A DNA stretch of 64,000 nucleotides from Stenotrophomonas sp046736075. Lineage in GTDB: Bacteria > Pseudomonadota > Gammaproteobacteria > Xanthomonadales > Xanthomonadaceae. Positions 20,442-30,500 of the stretch are shown here, one piece after another. Each line of letters begins with the position of its first letter. The first letter of the stretch is position 1. The position numbers and the translations under genes are program-made. The notes beneath the pieces were generated by a model. The model worked only from the letters and a program-made list of their open reading frames with translations, was not told the DNA's origin and did not search any database. The DNA is taken from the NCBI RefSeq assembly GCF_046736075.1, contig NZ_CP177163.1, forward strand, positions 1-64,000. The letters run 5' to 3'.

Positions 20442-23400
20442 ATGACAAGCGCAGTCGAACTACCCAAGTTATCCATGCCTGCCGGTGGCGGTGTCGTTCG
20501 CGGGATGGGCGAGAGCTTCTCTGCCGACGACTTCACCGGCGCGGCGTCGTTTCAAGTTCCGCTTCCGACATCAACCTGCCGTGACGTAACGCCGTCGTTG
20601 GTGCTGGGTTACGCAAGCGGTGGCAGCAACGGGGCCTTTGGCCTCGGGTTTGATCTTGCCCTGCCGCGCATCGCGCGCCGCACCGACGCATGCATTCCGC
20701 GCTACGACGACACCGACGTGTTCATCGCCAGCGGCGAGGTGCTGGTGCCCACGTTGCAGGCGGTGGATGGCGACTGGCAGCCAGTCCGTGCCCGCTGTTC
20801 CGACGACGGCGTGGACTATGACGTGTGGCGATACCGTCGCCGCTCGGATGGTGATGGGACACGTTTCGAGCGCTGGCGGCGGCTGGATGGGGGCGACGAA
20901 CACTGGAGAATCGCCAGTGCCGACGGCAGCGTCGCCGTGCTTGGAAGCGATGCCGCGTCGCGGATCGCCGACCCGGCGTGTCCGGCGCGCGTGCTTGCCT
21001 GGTTGATCCAGCGGTCGGTGAATGCCTCGGGCGATCGCGTCGAGTACATCTACAAGCCTGAAGACGCCGAGAACATCCCGGCACTGCCCTGCAATGCCGG
21101 CCGTGACCACACCGCCAACCGCTACATTGCCGAGATCCGCTATGGCGCCTGCCCGGGCAGCGATGCGGACGCCGGGTATGCGATGCGGATGGTGTTCGAC
21201 TACGGCGAGTACGACATCGGGCCGGACAACCCGGATCCATACCGCCCGGCACGCACCTGGCCGGCGCGGCCGGACGCGTTTTCCAGCTACCGCGGCGGCT
21301 TCGAGGTGCGCACCTATCGCCTCTGCCGCGGCGTGCTGATGTTCCATGCGCTGCCGGAGCTGGGACCGCGTCCCTGCCTGGTGGCGGCCACGGTGCTCGA
21401 CTACCTGCCGCAGGACGGCCTGTCGATGCTGTGCCGTGCGGTGCAGCGCGGGTACCGGCGGTTGCCGGATGGCTCGCGCGCGATGCTTGAGCGGCCTGGC
21501 CTGAGTCTGGACTACCAGGCGTTCACCCCAGCTCGGCAGGTGTTCCGCGCCGTCACGCCGGCGCGCGGCGCCTTCCCTGCGCCGCTCTCGGAAGGAGGGC
21601 TGGTGGTGGCAGACCTTCTGGGCGAAGGGCTGCCTGGCCTGCTGTTCAGCACGCCATCGGCATGCCTGTTCTGGCGCAACCTCGGCGACGGACGGTTCGC
21701 CGAGGCGCTCACGCCACAGGCCATGCCGTTGCAGCGTGACGTGTCTGCCGGCCGCCAGCTGCTGACCAGCCTCGAGGCCAACGGGCAGCTCGACTGCGTC
21801 GTTGCCGAAGGCACGCAGGCTGGGTACTACCGCTACACGCGCGGTGCAGGATGGAGCGCGTTCCAGTCGTTCCCGCACTGGGCGCCGGAAGCGGCCGCGG
21901 CGGCTGCGCAGTACGTGGACGTGACGGGAAGTGGCGTGGCGGATCTGCTGGTCATGGGGCCGGACTCGGTGCGCTGGTACCCCGGCAAGGGTACCGACGG
22001 CTATGGTGATCCCATTGCGTTGGCATTGCCCACCGGCGTGCCCGATCCACGCATGGCATCGCAGCGCGATTTCATCGCGTTTGCCGACCCGATCGGCGAC
22101 GGGGGCGCACACATTGTGCGCATCCGCGACGGCAGCGTGGAGTGCTGGCCAAGCCTGGGTTATGGGCATTTTGCCCAGCGCATCCTGTTCGATGGAGCGC
22201 CCGTGTTCCCCGGCGGGTTCGATGCAACACGGCTGCGGCTCGCGGATCTGAGCGGTACCGGCGGCGTGGATCTGGTTTACTTCGGGGAACGGCAGGTCCA
22301 TCTCTACTTCAACCAGACAGGCGGGGGCTTCGCCCCGGCGGTCGTGATCGACCTGCCGGTGGCCTACACACAGCTCAGCTACGCGGGCAGCGGGGACCTT
22401 CTTGGCGGTGGCAGCCAGAACCTTCTGCTGGGTACGGCGACCGAGGGGCAGTGGCTCATCGATCTGACCGGAGGACGCAGGCCGGGGCTGCTGGCTGCGG
22501 TACGAAACGATCTCGGGGCAACGACGACGCTGGAATACGGCACCTCCAGCCAGTTCGCCCTCGCGGACAGTCTGGCCGGCCGTCCGTGGCCATGTGCGTT
22601 GCCCTTCCCGGTTCACGCCGTGACCCGGATCACCAGCACCGAACCATTCTCGGGTGCCAGCCAGACGCTGCGCATCGCCTACCACGACGGATACTACGAC
22701 CCTGTCGCCAGTGCGTTCCGTGGCTTCGGCTACGTGGAGCGATGGACCGAAGGCGTGGTGCAGGAGGAGTCCTACGCGCCACCGGCGTACACGCGGACGT
22801 GGTACGACACCGGTGCATTCATCAACGCCGATGTGGCAACCCTGCAGTATGCCGGCCAGTATTGGCCTGGCGTGGCAGGGCGCCAGCCGCCGGCGCCCGA
22901 CAGTCGTTTCATCACCCTTTCCGCCCTGCCCGATGCCGCACTGCTGCGGGTTGCGCACCGTGCGCTGAAGGGGCAGGTGCTGCGCAGGGAAACCTATGCG
23001 CTTGATGGCGGGGCGCTGCAGGAGGTGCCCTGCACGGTCGTGAGCAGCAGCTACACAGTGCGTGAAGTGCAGCCTGGACGCGGCGAGGACGAATCGGCCT
23101 TCCAGGTGGCCGGCCGCGAGACCGTCACTGCCGTTTACGAGCGCGACGCGCTGGATCCGCGCGTGAGCCAGCAGTTCACTCTCCAGGTAGACGACTGCGG
23201 CCATGTCATCCTGGCAGCCGACATCGCCAATGCCCGGGGCTGGGGCGCGCCGGCACCGCCTGCATCCACCACGCCTGTGCCGGCGTACCAGACGAATGCG
23301 CTGGCAACGGCCACGCACGCCCGCTTTGCCGCGCCGCTGGAACAGTCCGGCGCCTTCATGGTGCCGGCACTCGGCGAGGCAGCGTACGCGCTGGCCGGGG

Positions 23401-26400
23401 TGGGCCCTGCCCCCGGCCGCTGGCTGGACTTCGACGCGATGCTGGCCGGCACGCTGCTCGCGCTGCAGAACGTGATACCGCCCGAGCAGCCGTTCTCGGG
23501 CACGTCGGCGCAGGCGCGCCTGCGCCTGGACACACGGCTGTTCTACTGGAATGCCGAGGGCGGCGCCGCCCTGCCCTACGGTGCGGTGGCATGGCCGGCG
23601 CTGCGCCATCACGCAGGCAGCACCCGGTTGAGTGCGGGCATGGCGGCGCAGGTGTATGACGGCCGGCTGACCTCGCAGCAGATCCAGGACGACGGCCTGC
23701 TTCAGTTTGAAGACGGCTACTGGTGGGCGTCCGATGCGGTGACCCGTTTTTCCGATGCAGCCCGGTTCCACCGTCCGATCAGCACCACGGATGCGGCAGG
23801 AAGCACCGTGTCCATCACCTACGATGACTATGCGCTGCTGCCACTGGCGATGACCAATGCCGACGGCACCGCCCGCGCGGTGCCGGATTACCAGGCGCTG
23901 CAGACGGCGGCACTGGTCGACGTGAACGGGGTGGTCGACCAGGTGCTGACCGATGCGCTGGGGCGGGTGGTTGTGGCCACCCGCTTCCACGCACCGGCCA
24001 GTGGCGTTCGCCAGGGCGATGCCAGCATTGACGACTACGTGCCCTTGCCCGCCGGGAGCATTGCGGAGGTGCTGGCCGACCCAGCGGCGTACCTGCAACA
24101 GGCCAGTGCCTATTTCCATTACCAGGAGCGGCCGGGCTCAGGCCTGCCGCCGGTGGTGCTCAGCATCGCGCGCCAGCTGCATGTCAGCCAGCTGGCCCCG
24201 GGGCAGTCGTCGCGCCTGGTGGTGGTGGCGACCTACAGCGATGCGCTCCAGCGTGCGTTGCAGAACAAGACGTGGGTCGAGGCCGAGGCCTGTGGGCGTC
24301 TGCAGGACGCCTGGTTGTCCAAGGACCACGTGGCACTGGACATCCAGGGCACGGCGGTCAGGCGCTGGTCGGCCTGTTTCACCGACGGAGTGGAGTACAG
24401 CGGACGCTCCGATGGGCCGTTCGAGACCGACTGGCTCGATGCACAGGGCCGTGTGGTGGAGACGCTGACGGCCAAGGGCTTCATCGCCCGCACCGTTTAC
24501 CGTGCCTGGTCCAGCGACGAATGGGATCTGGACGACACGGTGACAACCTCGCCCTATTACCTTGCCCATATCGGCGATACCTCGCCCGGGTTCGCGGACG
24601 AGCGCCGGGCGCTGGAACAGGCGGCGCTATTTGCGGGCACGTACCTGACGCGCTGGCTCGACCCGCTTGGACGCGCGGTCGATCTTGAACAACGCAACTG
24701 CACAGCCGATGCGCCCGGCGTCGTCTCCCTGGTGACGTCCAGTCTGCTCGATATCGACGGCCGCTCACTCGCCCTGGCTGATCCTCGTTTCAGCCGCCGC
24801 TCCATCGAAGGGGGTAGCGCAACCTGGAACATCACCACGCGATACGACCTCGCGGGCAACCCGATGACACTGGACAGCGTGGATGCCGGCGCCCGCGTTG
24901 TGTTCAGCGATGCGCTCGGGCGCCTGGTGCATCAATGGGACGGCCGCGGGGTACATTCCCGCCGTGCCTATGATGCGATGAGCCGGCTTGTCCACGTTGA
25001 CGTGGATGGCGCCCTTGGGCTCCAACAGCGCGTTGAACAGCTGTGTTATGGGACCGATGCCACCAGCAACACCATTGGACGCCGGGTGGAACTGCGTGAT
25101 GCCTCGGGTGTGCTGCATGAGGGGCCGTTCGATCTGGGTGGCAAGCCCACGTGCAGCCGCTTCGAACTCCGCGTCGATTACAGCGGGGAAGTCGACTGGT
25201 CGCCGGGCAGGACAGTGGCGCTCGAACCTGCGCGAACCACGCGGACCACCCGCAACGCCTTCGAACAGCTGATCGACAAGGTGTGCGTGGATGGCAGCAG
25301 ACAGCAGAGCGACTACTACGCCTCAGGCTGGCTGGCCTGGACCACCCTGACGCTGGCCGGGGCGCCATCGGCCACGCCGGTGGTCAGCAGGGCGGTGTAC
25401 TCCGCCGAGGGCAGCCGTGTCTCGGCCCAGCTGGGCGGCGGGGTGCTGGCCCTGCGCAGCTACGAGGAAAGTACCGGGCGCCTGCTGACTGTGTCGACGT
25501 CGCGCATCGGAGACGGCAAGGCGCTGCAGCAGATCCGTTATGTATACGACCCGGTGGGCAACATCACCTGCGCCGAGGACGCAACCGTGCCGCTGGTGTT
25601 CTGCGACCAGGCGCGCATCGAACCGCGCCAGGCATACACCTACGATGCCATCTACCGCCTGCTGCAGGCCACCGGGCGCGAAAACCCGGGGATCGGCGCG
25701 AGCACCTACCGCACCGGATTCAAGCAGAGCGTGTATACGCCGTTGTGCCCGCAGAACGCCTTCGATGCTGCCCGGCTGACGCCTTACACAGAACACTACG
25801 CCTACGACGACGCCGGTAACCTGCTGCAGCTCGAGCATGCAACCCCGCAGTCCACGCTGTCGTGGACACGCCGGTACACGGTGTCGCAGTGCTCCAACCG
25901 GGTTGTTCTCGACGCGCAGGACGGGCCTGTTGCCGACGCGGATGCTGCCTATGACGCCAATGGGAACATGGTGGCGTTCGACCACCTGCGCGCGATGGAA
26001 TGGGACTGGTGCAACCGCCCGCGCCGTGCCGTTACCGTGGCCCGGTCTGGGGCGGATGACGATGCGCAGTTCTACATCTACAACAGTGCCGGGCAGCGGG
26101 TCCGGCGCGTGACCCAGCGGCTGACCGCAGGCGGGCTGCAGGTGGAAGACAAGGTCTACCTGGATGGATGCGAGTTCGTCCGCACCCTGCCCGCCACCAC
26201 CACCGCCACGCCGGAGGTGACGCGCACCAGCATCTCCGTCGAAGACGCCGGTGCCCGGCTGCTGATGGCCTGCTACTGGCCCGATAGCGATGGGCGCGCA
26301 TCACAATTGCGCTTCCAGCTGGCCACGGTCACCGGCTCTTCGGCGCTGGAGGTGGAAGCGGATGGCGCGGTGATCAGCTACGAGGAGTACTTCCCCTATG

Positions 26401-27509
26401 GCGGCACGGCCATCATTGCCGGCCACGCCCAAGCGGACGTCCAGCTGAAGGATTACCGGTTCTGCGGCAAGGAGTGCGATGACGCCACCGGCCTGTACTT
26501 CTTCGGTGACCGCTATTACGTGACGTGGCTGGCCCGCTGGCTCAGCGCCGACCCCAACGGTCCGGTCGACAGCCCCAACCTCTACCAGTACGTGGGCTGC
26601 AACCCGTTGTCGTGGGTGGATCCGACAGGCGGGTGCAAGGCCAAGATCACGTTGCCGTCAACCACGTCGACAACCACGTTTGCCACCTTCGAAGCGAACT
26701 ATCGCTATTTGACCGCCTCTGAGGCGCAGTCGTACCAGCAACTGGCCCAGGACATCAACGATTACGTCTACGACTTCAACACAAGTGCAACCCAGTACTA
26801 CGATTCGAGGCTCTCGCCCGCGCTCGAGTATCGGGTACTGTCGATGTTCGAAACGTTCAAGCCACTGCACATCGGGTCAAATCCCGAGTTGCTGGCTGTC
26901 TTTCGTACCGCGCAGGCCAACGCGGGGGTGGATGATGACACGGGTGGAACATCGTCCTACACGAAAATGCGCTCGCCCTACTTCACCCGGGCAATGAACG
27001 ATACAGACATGGGCGACATCGTCGCCTCCGATGACTACTTCCGGACCGTGGAGCTGCACCACGGCGCGAAGAAGCAGTTCCTGCCCGAATATGCCACCAA
27101 CGCCAACAACCTGTGGGCGGTTTCGCGCGGCGGCAGCAGCTACGGCGTCGTCGGCCAGCATGAGGGCGCGTTCCACACCGTTGGGGCGGCCAAGTTCGGA
27201 AATATCTACACGAACGAGCTGGCCGCCTACACCGGGCTCATGCTGCATTGGCAGGGATTGAGGTCGCTGCCTGGTCCCGACCCGATGGACGCGTTCAAAC
27301 CACCGCCGCCGCAGCCCACTCCGGTGATTGCGTTCCAGCCGTATGCGAGCTTCTCGTCGCCATTCAGCTCGAACAGCACATTCGGTTCTTCGCCGTCGGT
27401 GGTGCAGAGCTACGTTCCCACGTCGGTACTGCAGCCGCTGAACTACACGTATTCGTTCCATCCCCAGAACACCCCGACTCACTCGCAGGGCGGTAACACG
27501 TTCCCCTAA
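20442..27509 (+). CDS. Fused TcB-TcC insecticidal toxin component with unknown effector domain
   Basis: A 2355-aa fusion of the TcB and TcC subunits, which together form the cocoon that encloses and delivers the toxic C-terminus in ABC toxins. I chose the ATG at 20442 (MTSAVELPKLSMPAGGG), preceded by AAGGA. Residues about 10-330 are the SpvB domain (SFSADDFTGAASFQVPL). FG-GAP-like and TcdB-middle segments follow (about 490-1000, DVTGSGVADLLVMGPDSVRWYP; SGTGGVDLVYFG). Rhs/YD repeats run to about 1980, then the Rhs core (KECDDATGLYFFGDRYY...ARWLSADPNGP...DPTGG) near 2005-2060, where TcC self-cleaves. The last 290 residues are the cargo. They are unrecognised, with ELHHGAKKQ near 2202, NANNLW and GQHEGAFH, then a Pro/Ser-rich tail. 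No signal peptide, as usual for Tc proteins. Confidence 0.92.
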   Translation: MTSAVELPKLSMPAGGGVVRGMGESFSADDFTGAASFQVPLPTSTCRDVTPSLVLGYASGGSNGAFGLGFDLALPRIARRTDACIPRYDDTDVFIASGEVLVPTLQAVDGDWQPVRARCSDDGVDYDVWRYRRRSDGDGTRFERWRRLDGGDEHWRIASADGSVAVLGSDAASRIADPACPARVLAWLIQRSVNASGDRVEYIYKPEDAENIPALPCNAGRDHTANRYIAEIRYGACPGSDADAGYAMRMVFDYGEYDIGPDNPDPYRPARTWPARPDAFSSYRGGFEVRTYRLCRGVLMFHALPELGPRPCLVAATVLDYLPQDGLSMLCRAVQRGYRRLPDGSRAMLERPGLSLDYQAFTPARQVFRAVTPARGAFPAPLSEGGLVVADLLGEGLPGLLFSTPSACLFWRNLGDGRFAEALTPQAMPLQRDVSAGRQLLTSLEANGQLDCVVAEGTQAGYYRYTRGAGWSAFQSFPHWAPEAAAAAAQYVDVTGSGVADLLVMGPDSVRWYPGKGTDGYGDPIALALPTGVPDPRMASQRDFIAFADPIGDGGAHIVRIRDGSVECWPSLGYGHFAQRILFDGAPVFPGGFDATRLRLADLSGTGGVDLVYFGERQVHLYFNQTGGGFAPAVVIDLPVAYTQLSYAGSGDLLGGGSQNLLLGTATEGQWLIDLTGGRRPGLLAAVRNDLGATTTLEYGTSSQFALADSLAGRPWPCALPFPVHAVTRITSTEPFSGASQTLRIAYHDGYYDPVASAFRGFGYVERWTEGVVQEESYAPPAYTRTWYDTGAFINADVATLQYAGQYWPGVAGRQPPAPDSRFITLSALPDAALLRVAHRALKGQVLRRETYALDGGALQEVPCTVVSSSYTVREVQPGRGEDESAFQVAGRETVTAVYERDALDPRVSQQFTLQVDDCGHVILAADIANARGWGAPAPPASTTPVPAYQTNALATATHARFAAPLEQSGAFMVPALGEAAYALAGVGPAPGRWLDFDAMLAGTLLALQNVIPPEQPFSGTSAQARLRLDTRLFYWNAEGGAALPYGAVAWPALRHHAGSTRLSAGMAAQVYDGRLTSQQIQDDGLLQFEDGYWWASDAVTRFSDAARFHRPISTTDAAGSTVSITYDDYALLPLAMTNADGTARAVPDYQALQTAALVDVNGVVDQVLTDALGRVVVATRFHAPASGVRQGDASIDDYVPLPAGSIAEVLADPAAYLQQASAYFHYQERPGSGLPPVVLSIARQLHVSQLAPGQSSRLVVVATYSDALQRALQNKTWVEAEACGRLQDAWLSKDHVALDIQGTAVRRWSACFTDGVEYSGRSDGPFETDWLDAQGRVVETLTAKGFIARTVYRAWSSDEWDLDDTVTTSPYYLAHIGDTSPGFADERRALEQAALFAGTYLTRWLDPLGRAVDLEQRNCTADAPGVVSLVTSSLLDIDGRSLALADPRFSRRSIEGGSATWNITTRYDLAGNPMTLDSVDAGARVVFSDALGRLVHQWDGRGVHSRRAYDAMSRLVHVDVDGALGLQQRVEQLCYGTDATSNTIGRRVELRDASGVLHEGPFDLGGKPTCSRFELRVDYSGEVDWSPGRTVALEPARTTRTTRNAFEQLIDKVCVDGSRQQSDYYASGWLAWTTLTLAGAPSATPVVSRAVYSAEGSRVSAQLGGGVLALRSYEESTGRLLTVSTSRIGDGKALQQIRYVYDPVGNITCAEDATVPLVFCDQARIEPRQAYTYDAIYRLLQATGRENPGIGASTYRTGFKQSVYTPLCPQNAFDAARLTPYTEHYAYDDAGNLLQLEHATPQSTLSWTRRYTVSQCSNRVVLDAQDGPVADADAAYDANGNMVAFDHLRAMEWDWCNRPRRAVTVARSGADDDAQFYIYNSAGQRVRRVTQRLTAGGLQVEDKVYLDGCEFVRTLPATTTATPEVTRTSISVEDAGARLLMACYWPDSDGRASQLRFQLATVTGSSALEVEADGAVISYEEYFPYGGTAIIAGHAQADVQLKDYRFCGKECDDATGLYFFGDRYYVTWLARWLSADPNGPVDSPNLYQYVGCNPLSWVDPTGGCKAKITLPSTTSTTTFATFEANYRYLTASEAQSYQQLAQDINDYVYDFNTSATQYYDSRLSPALEYRVLSMFETFKPLHIGSNPELLAVFRTAQANAGVDDDTGGTSSYTKMRSPYFTRAMNDTDMGDIVASDDYFRTVELHHGAKKQFLPEYATNANNLWAVSRGGSSYGVVGQHEGAFHTVGAAKFGNIYTNELAAYTGLMLHWQGLRSLPGPDPMDAFKPPPPQPTPVIAFQPYASFSSPFSSNSTFGSSPSVVQSYVPTSVLQPLNYTYSFHPQNTPTHSQGGNTFP

Positions 27510-27563
27510 CCGCCTTCCAGCATCACCCACCGTGTCTTTCTGCTTCGCGCAACGAGGTTGGCA

Positions 27564-30500
27564 ATGCTCGACTCCTCTGTTCCCGGCAGTCCCCTCTCCG
27601 CGCGGCGACCCTCCGGGCGCCGTGGCGCCCGCGTCACCCTTGCCGACGCCGCCCACGCCCATCCCCGGCTTGCCGTACTGTCGGCGGCCAATGGCGACCT
27701 TGACCTGCTGACGCTGGATCTGTGGCGCCCCTACACGCTGGCTGCGCTGGGACTGGAGGGCGATGACCATGACGGTGTGCGCACATCGCTGCATCGTTAC
27801 CAGCGCATGGCCCAGCTGGGCCTGGCCCCGTCCGTTGCCGATGTTCTGCACGCCCAGGGGTTGAACAGCGCGCACCACATCGCAGCGGTTCCCCGTGCCC
27901 GGTTCGTTGCCCGGTATGGCGACGCACTCGGGTCGGCCGGGATCGCGGCGCAGGTGCACGATGAGGCCTGCAGCGTGCAGTCGCGCGTGACCCATACCTG
28001 GGCGCGGCTGCGCGACCAGTTCTCGCCGCATGTGCGCGGAAACCGCTACCTGCGGCCCGACGATGCCCTGCTGGCCGCTGTCGCGGACCTCCCCAGCTAC
28101 ACCGATCTGTTCGGTACGCTGGACTACATGAAGGTCCCCGAGTGTCAGTCGGTACTGGGGCCGTCGGCGTACTACGTCGACTTGATGCGGGTGATCGAAG
28201 AAACCATCGTCGCCGAGAACCCCGACGTAGCCCCGCCCTACACACTCGCCGCGCGGCGGCCGGACATGTTCAGCACCGGGCTTACCTGTGCCAATACCCT
28301 GGACCCGGTGTCCAAGGTAGAGGTGGCCAACCGGGTGATAGCCACGCGCCTGGCCGCCGCGCTGGGCGATGACGCGGACCTGGCGATCGCCACCCGTGTC
28401 TTTCCGTTCTTCCTTCCGCAGAACCTGCACCTGCTCGGCCTGCGGGCCACGCTGGGGATCGATGGTCAGTCGCTCGCCACGGTTTACAGCACATTCCTGG
28501 CCCAGGAGGGCGGCGCCACCGGCATGCCTGGGCCCATCGATGTGGCGCGGGAGACGCTGGGCCTCAGCCGCGAACAGGCGGCCATCGTGTGCACGGCCGA
28601 CACCGCCGACGCACACCTGTCGCAGTACTACGGTCTGCCGGCGCAGTCGTCCGCTCCCTCGCCCATCGCGCTGCCGGTCGCGCTGGGCAACGTATCGGCG
28701 GTGGCCGGCAAGAACGCGTTGACCGGGACCTCGTTCAGCGACGCGATCACCGGCTGGGTGGTGAACGCTGGCGGCACCCTGCGCGTCATCACCCGGGTCG
28801 ACGACAGCAGCACGCTTACCGTGGACACGCCTTGGCCCGCGAACCTGACAGATGCTCCTGCTCAGGCCAGCCCGCCGCAGAGCGTCGCCCAGCTGGCCGT
28901 GTTCTCGCAGGTCACCGGCCTGGACACGCCTGCGGTCTATACGCTGCTGCAGCAGGACCTGAGCCCACTTGAGGTCGAGAAGGGACTGCCCGGCCTGTTC
29001 TTCATCAATGCAGGTGACGACGGTGCGCCGATCACGGTGGCGAGCGACCTGACCGATGCCAACTACAGCCTGGACCTGCTGGTAGGACTGAGCAGCGTGC
29101 GGCTGGACCGCATCAACCGCTTCCTCAGGCTGGCCGCCGCGTGTGGTTGGTCGTTCGCCGATCTTGACTGGGCCATCGCCCGCTGCGGGGACGGTGCGCT
29201 CGGCGAGACCACGCTGCAGAAGCTTGCCCTGCTGTCACAGCTCAAGAACCGGCTCGCGCTGCCCGTTGACGAGGCCTGCGCGCTGTTCTCCGTGGTGAAA
29301 ACCTTCGGGCGTGGCACCGATGCCCGTCCGCAGGATCTGTTTGACCGGACCTTCAACAGCACGCGCGTGTTGGACAGTGGCACGCCCTACCGGCCGACGT
29401 TCGCGGGCAATCCGCTGTTCACGTCCGTGCCCATCGTCTGGTCACCCGCAAACGAGGATGCCGACAACCGGCGCATCCTGGCGTGGCTGACCGGTTCGCT
29501 GCGCCTCAACGAGGCCGATCTGCGCCTGCTGGTCGCCCGCCTCCATGCAGGGCCGTCGATCACGCTGGATGTGCCCACGCTTTCGCGCCTGTATGGCATG
29601 GCCCGGCTTGCCCGTGCGCTCAAACTGAAATTGCCCGCGCTTCTTCAGGCCATTGATCTGCTGGGCGATGGGATGCCGGCAGATCTTGAGGGCATCCTGG
29701 CGCTTGTGGCGTTCAAGGACGCTGCCGACCAGGGCGGCCTGTCGCTGGATGAGATCGGCTACATCGTCGATGGCCCCGTGCTCGGCCGGGTGCCGGGCGT
29801 GCTCGATCCGCAGAACATGCCGGCGTTCCTCGCGACGCTTCGCGCGCTCGGCAAGGGCTGGCTGCTGGGTCCCCAGTCATTTGTGTTCGACAGCATCGAC
29901 GCGGACACCTCCGAGGCGCTGTTCAAGGCGCTGGTCCGGCGCGGTGATCTGGATGCCGCCGGCGTCGTGCTGCTTCCCGAACCGCCCGGCCTGCCGGTGG
30001 TGGCGCCGTTGCTGCCCGTTACCGTGACGCGGCTCGAGGTGCGTCCCCTGACCGGCGACAATGCCGCGCAGGCGCACGCCCAGCTCACTGCCGCGGGCCT
30101 GCTCGACGGCGACACGCTCACCACCGAAGTGACGTCGGCTACCGATCTGTCCTTCCTGTTCCCGGATCTGCCGGATCGAGGCTGGTTGATCGATGCGGTA
30201 CAGCGCCGCCTCATCGAGATCAGTGGGGGTATTGCCCATGTGGCCGCCGTGCTCGGCAATGCACTGGATGAGCAGCTGCTGGGCATTCACACGCAGCTGG
30301 CCCTGCTGTTCGACACCGAGGTGGAGATGGCACGCGGTGTGGCCACCCTCACCGTCGGTGAGCTGGGGCTGCCGCAGCAGCTGCTGCTGACGCCGCCGGC
30401 CGATCCCGTGCCGCTGGTCGAGGCGCTGCTCAACGCAGACCGCCTCGCCTTCGCTGCGGCCCGGCTGGGTATCGGCGCACGGGACATGAACATCGCCTGC

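Noticed and set aside
20571..24119. Long open frame (about 1180 codons) on the minus strand inside the TcB-TcC gene
   Set aside because: It is the antisense of a clearly coding gene with strong domain matches; its Arg/His/Gln-rich translation shows no family features.
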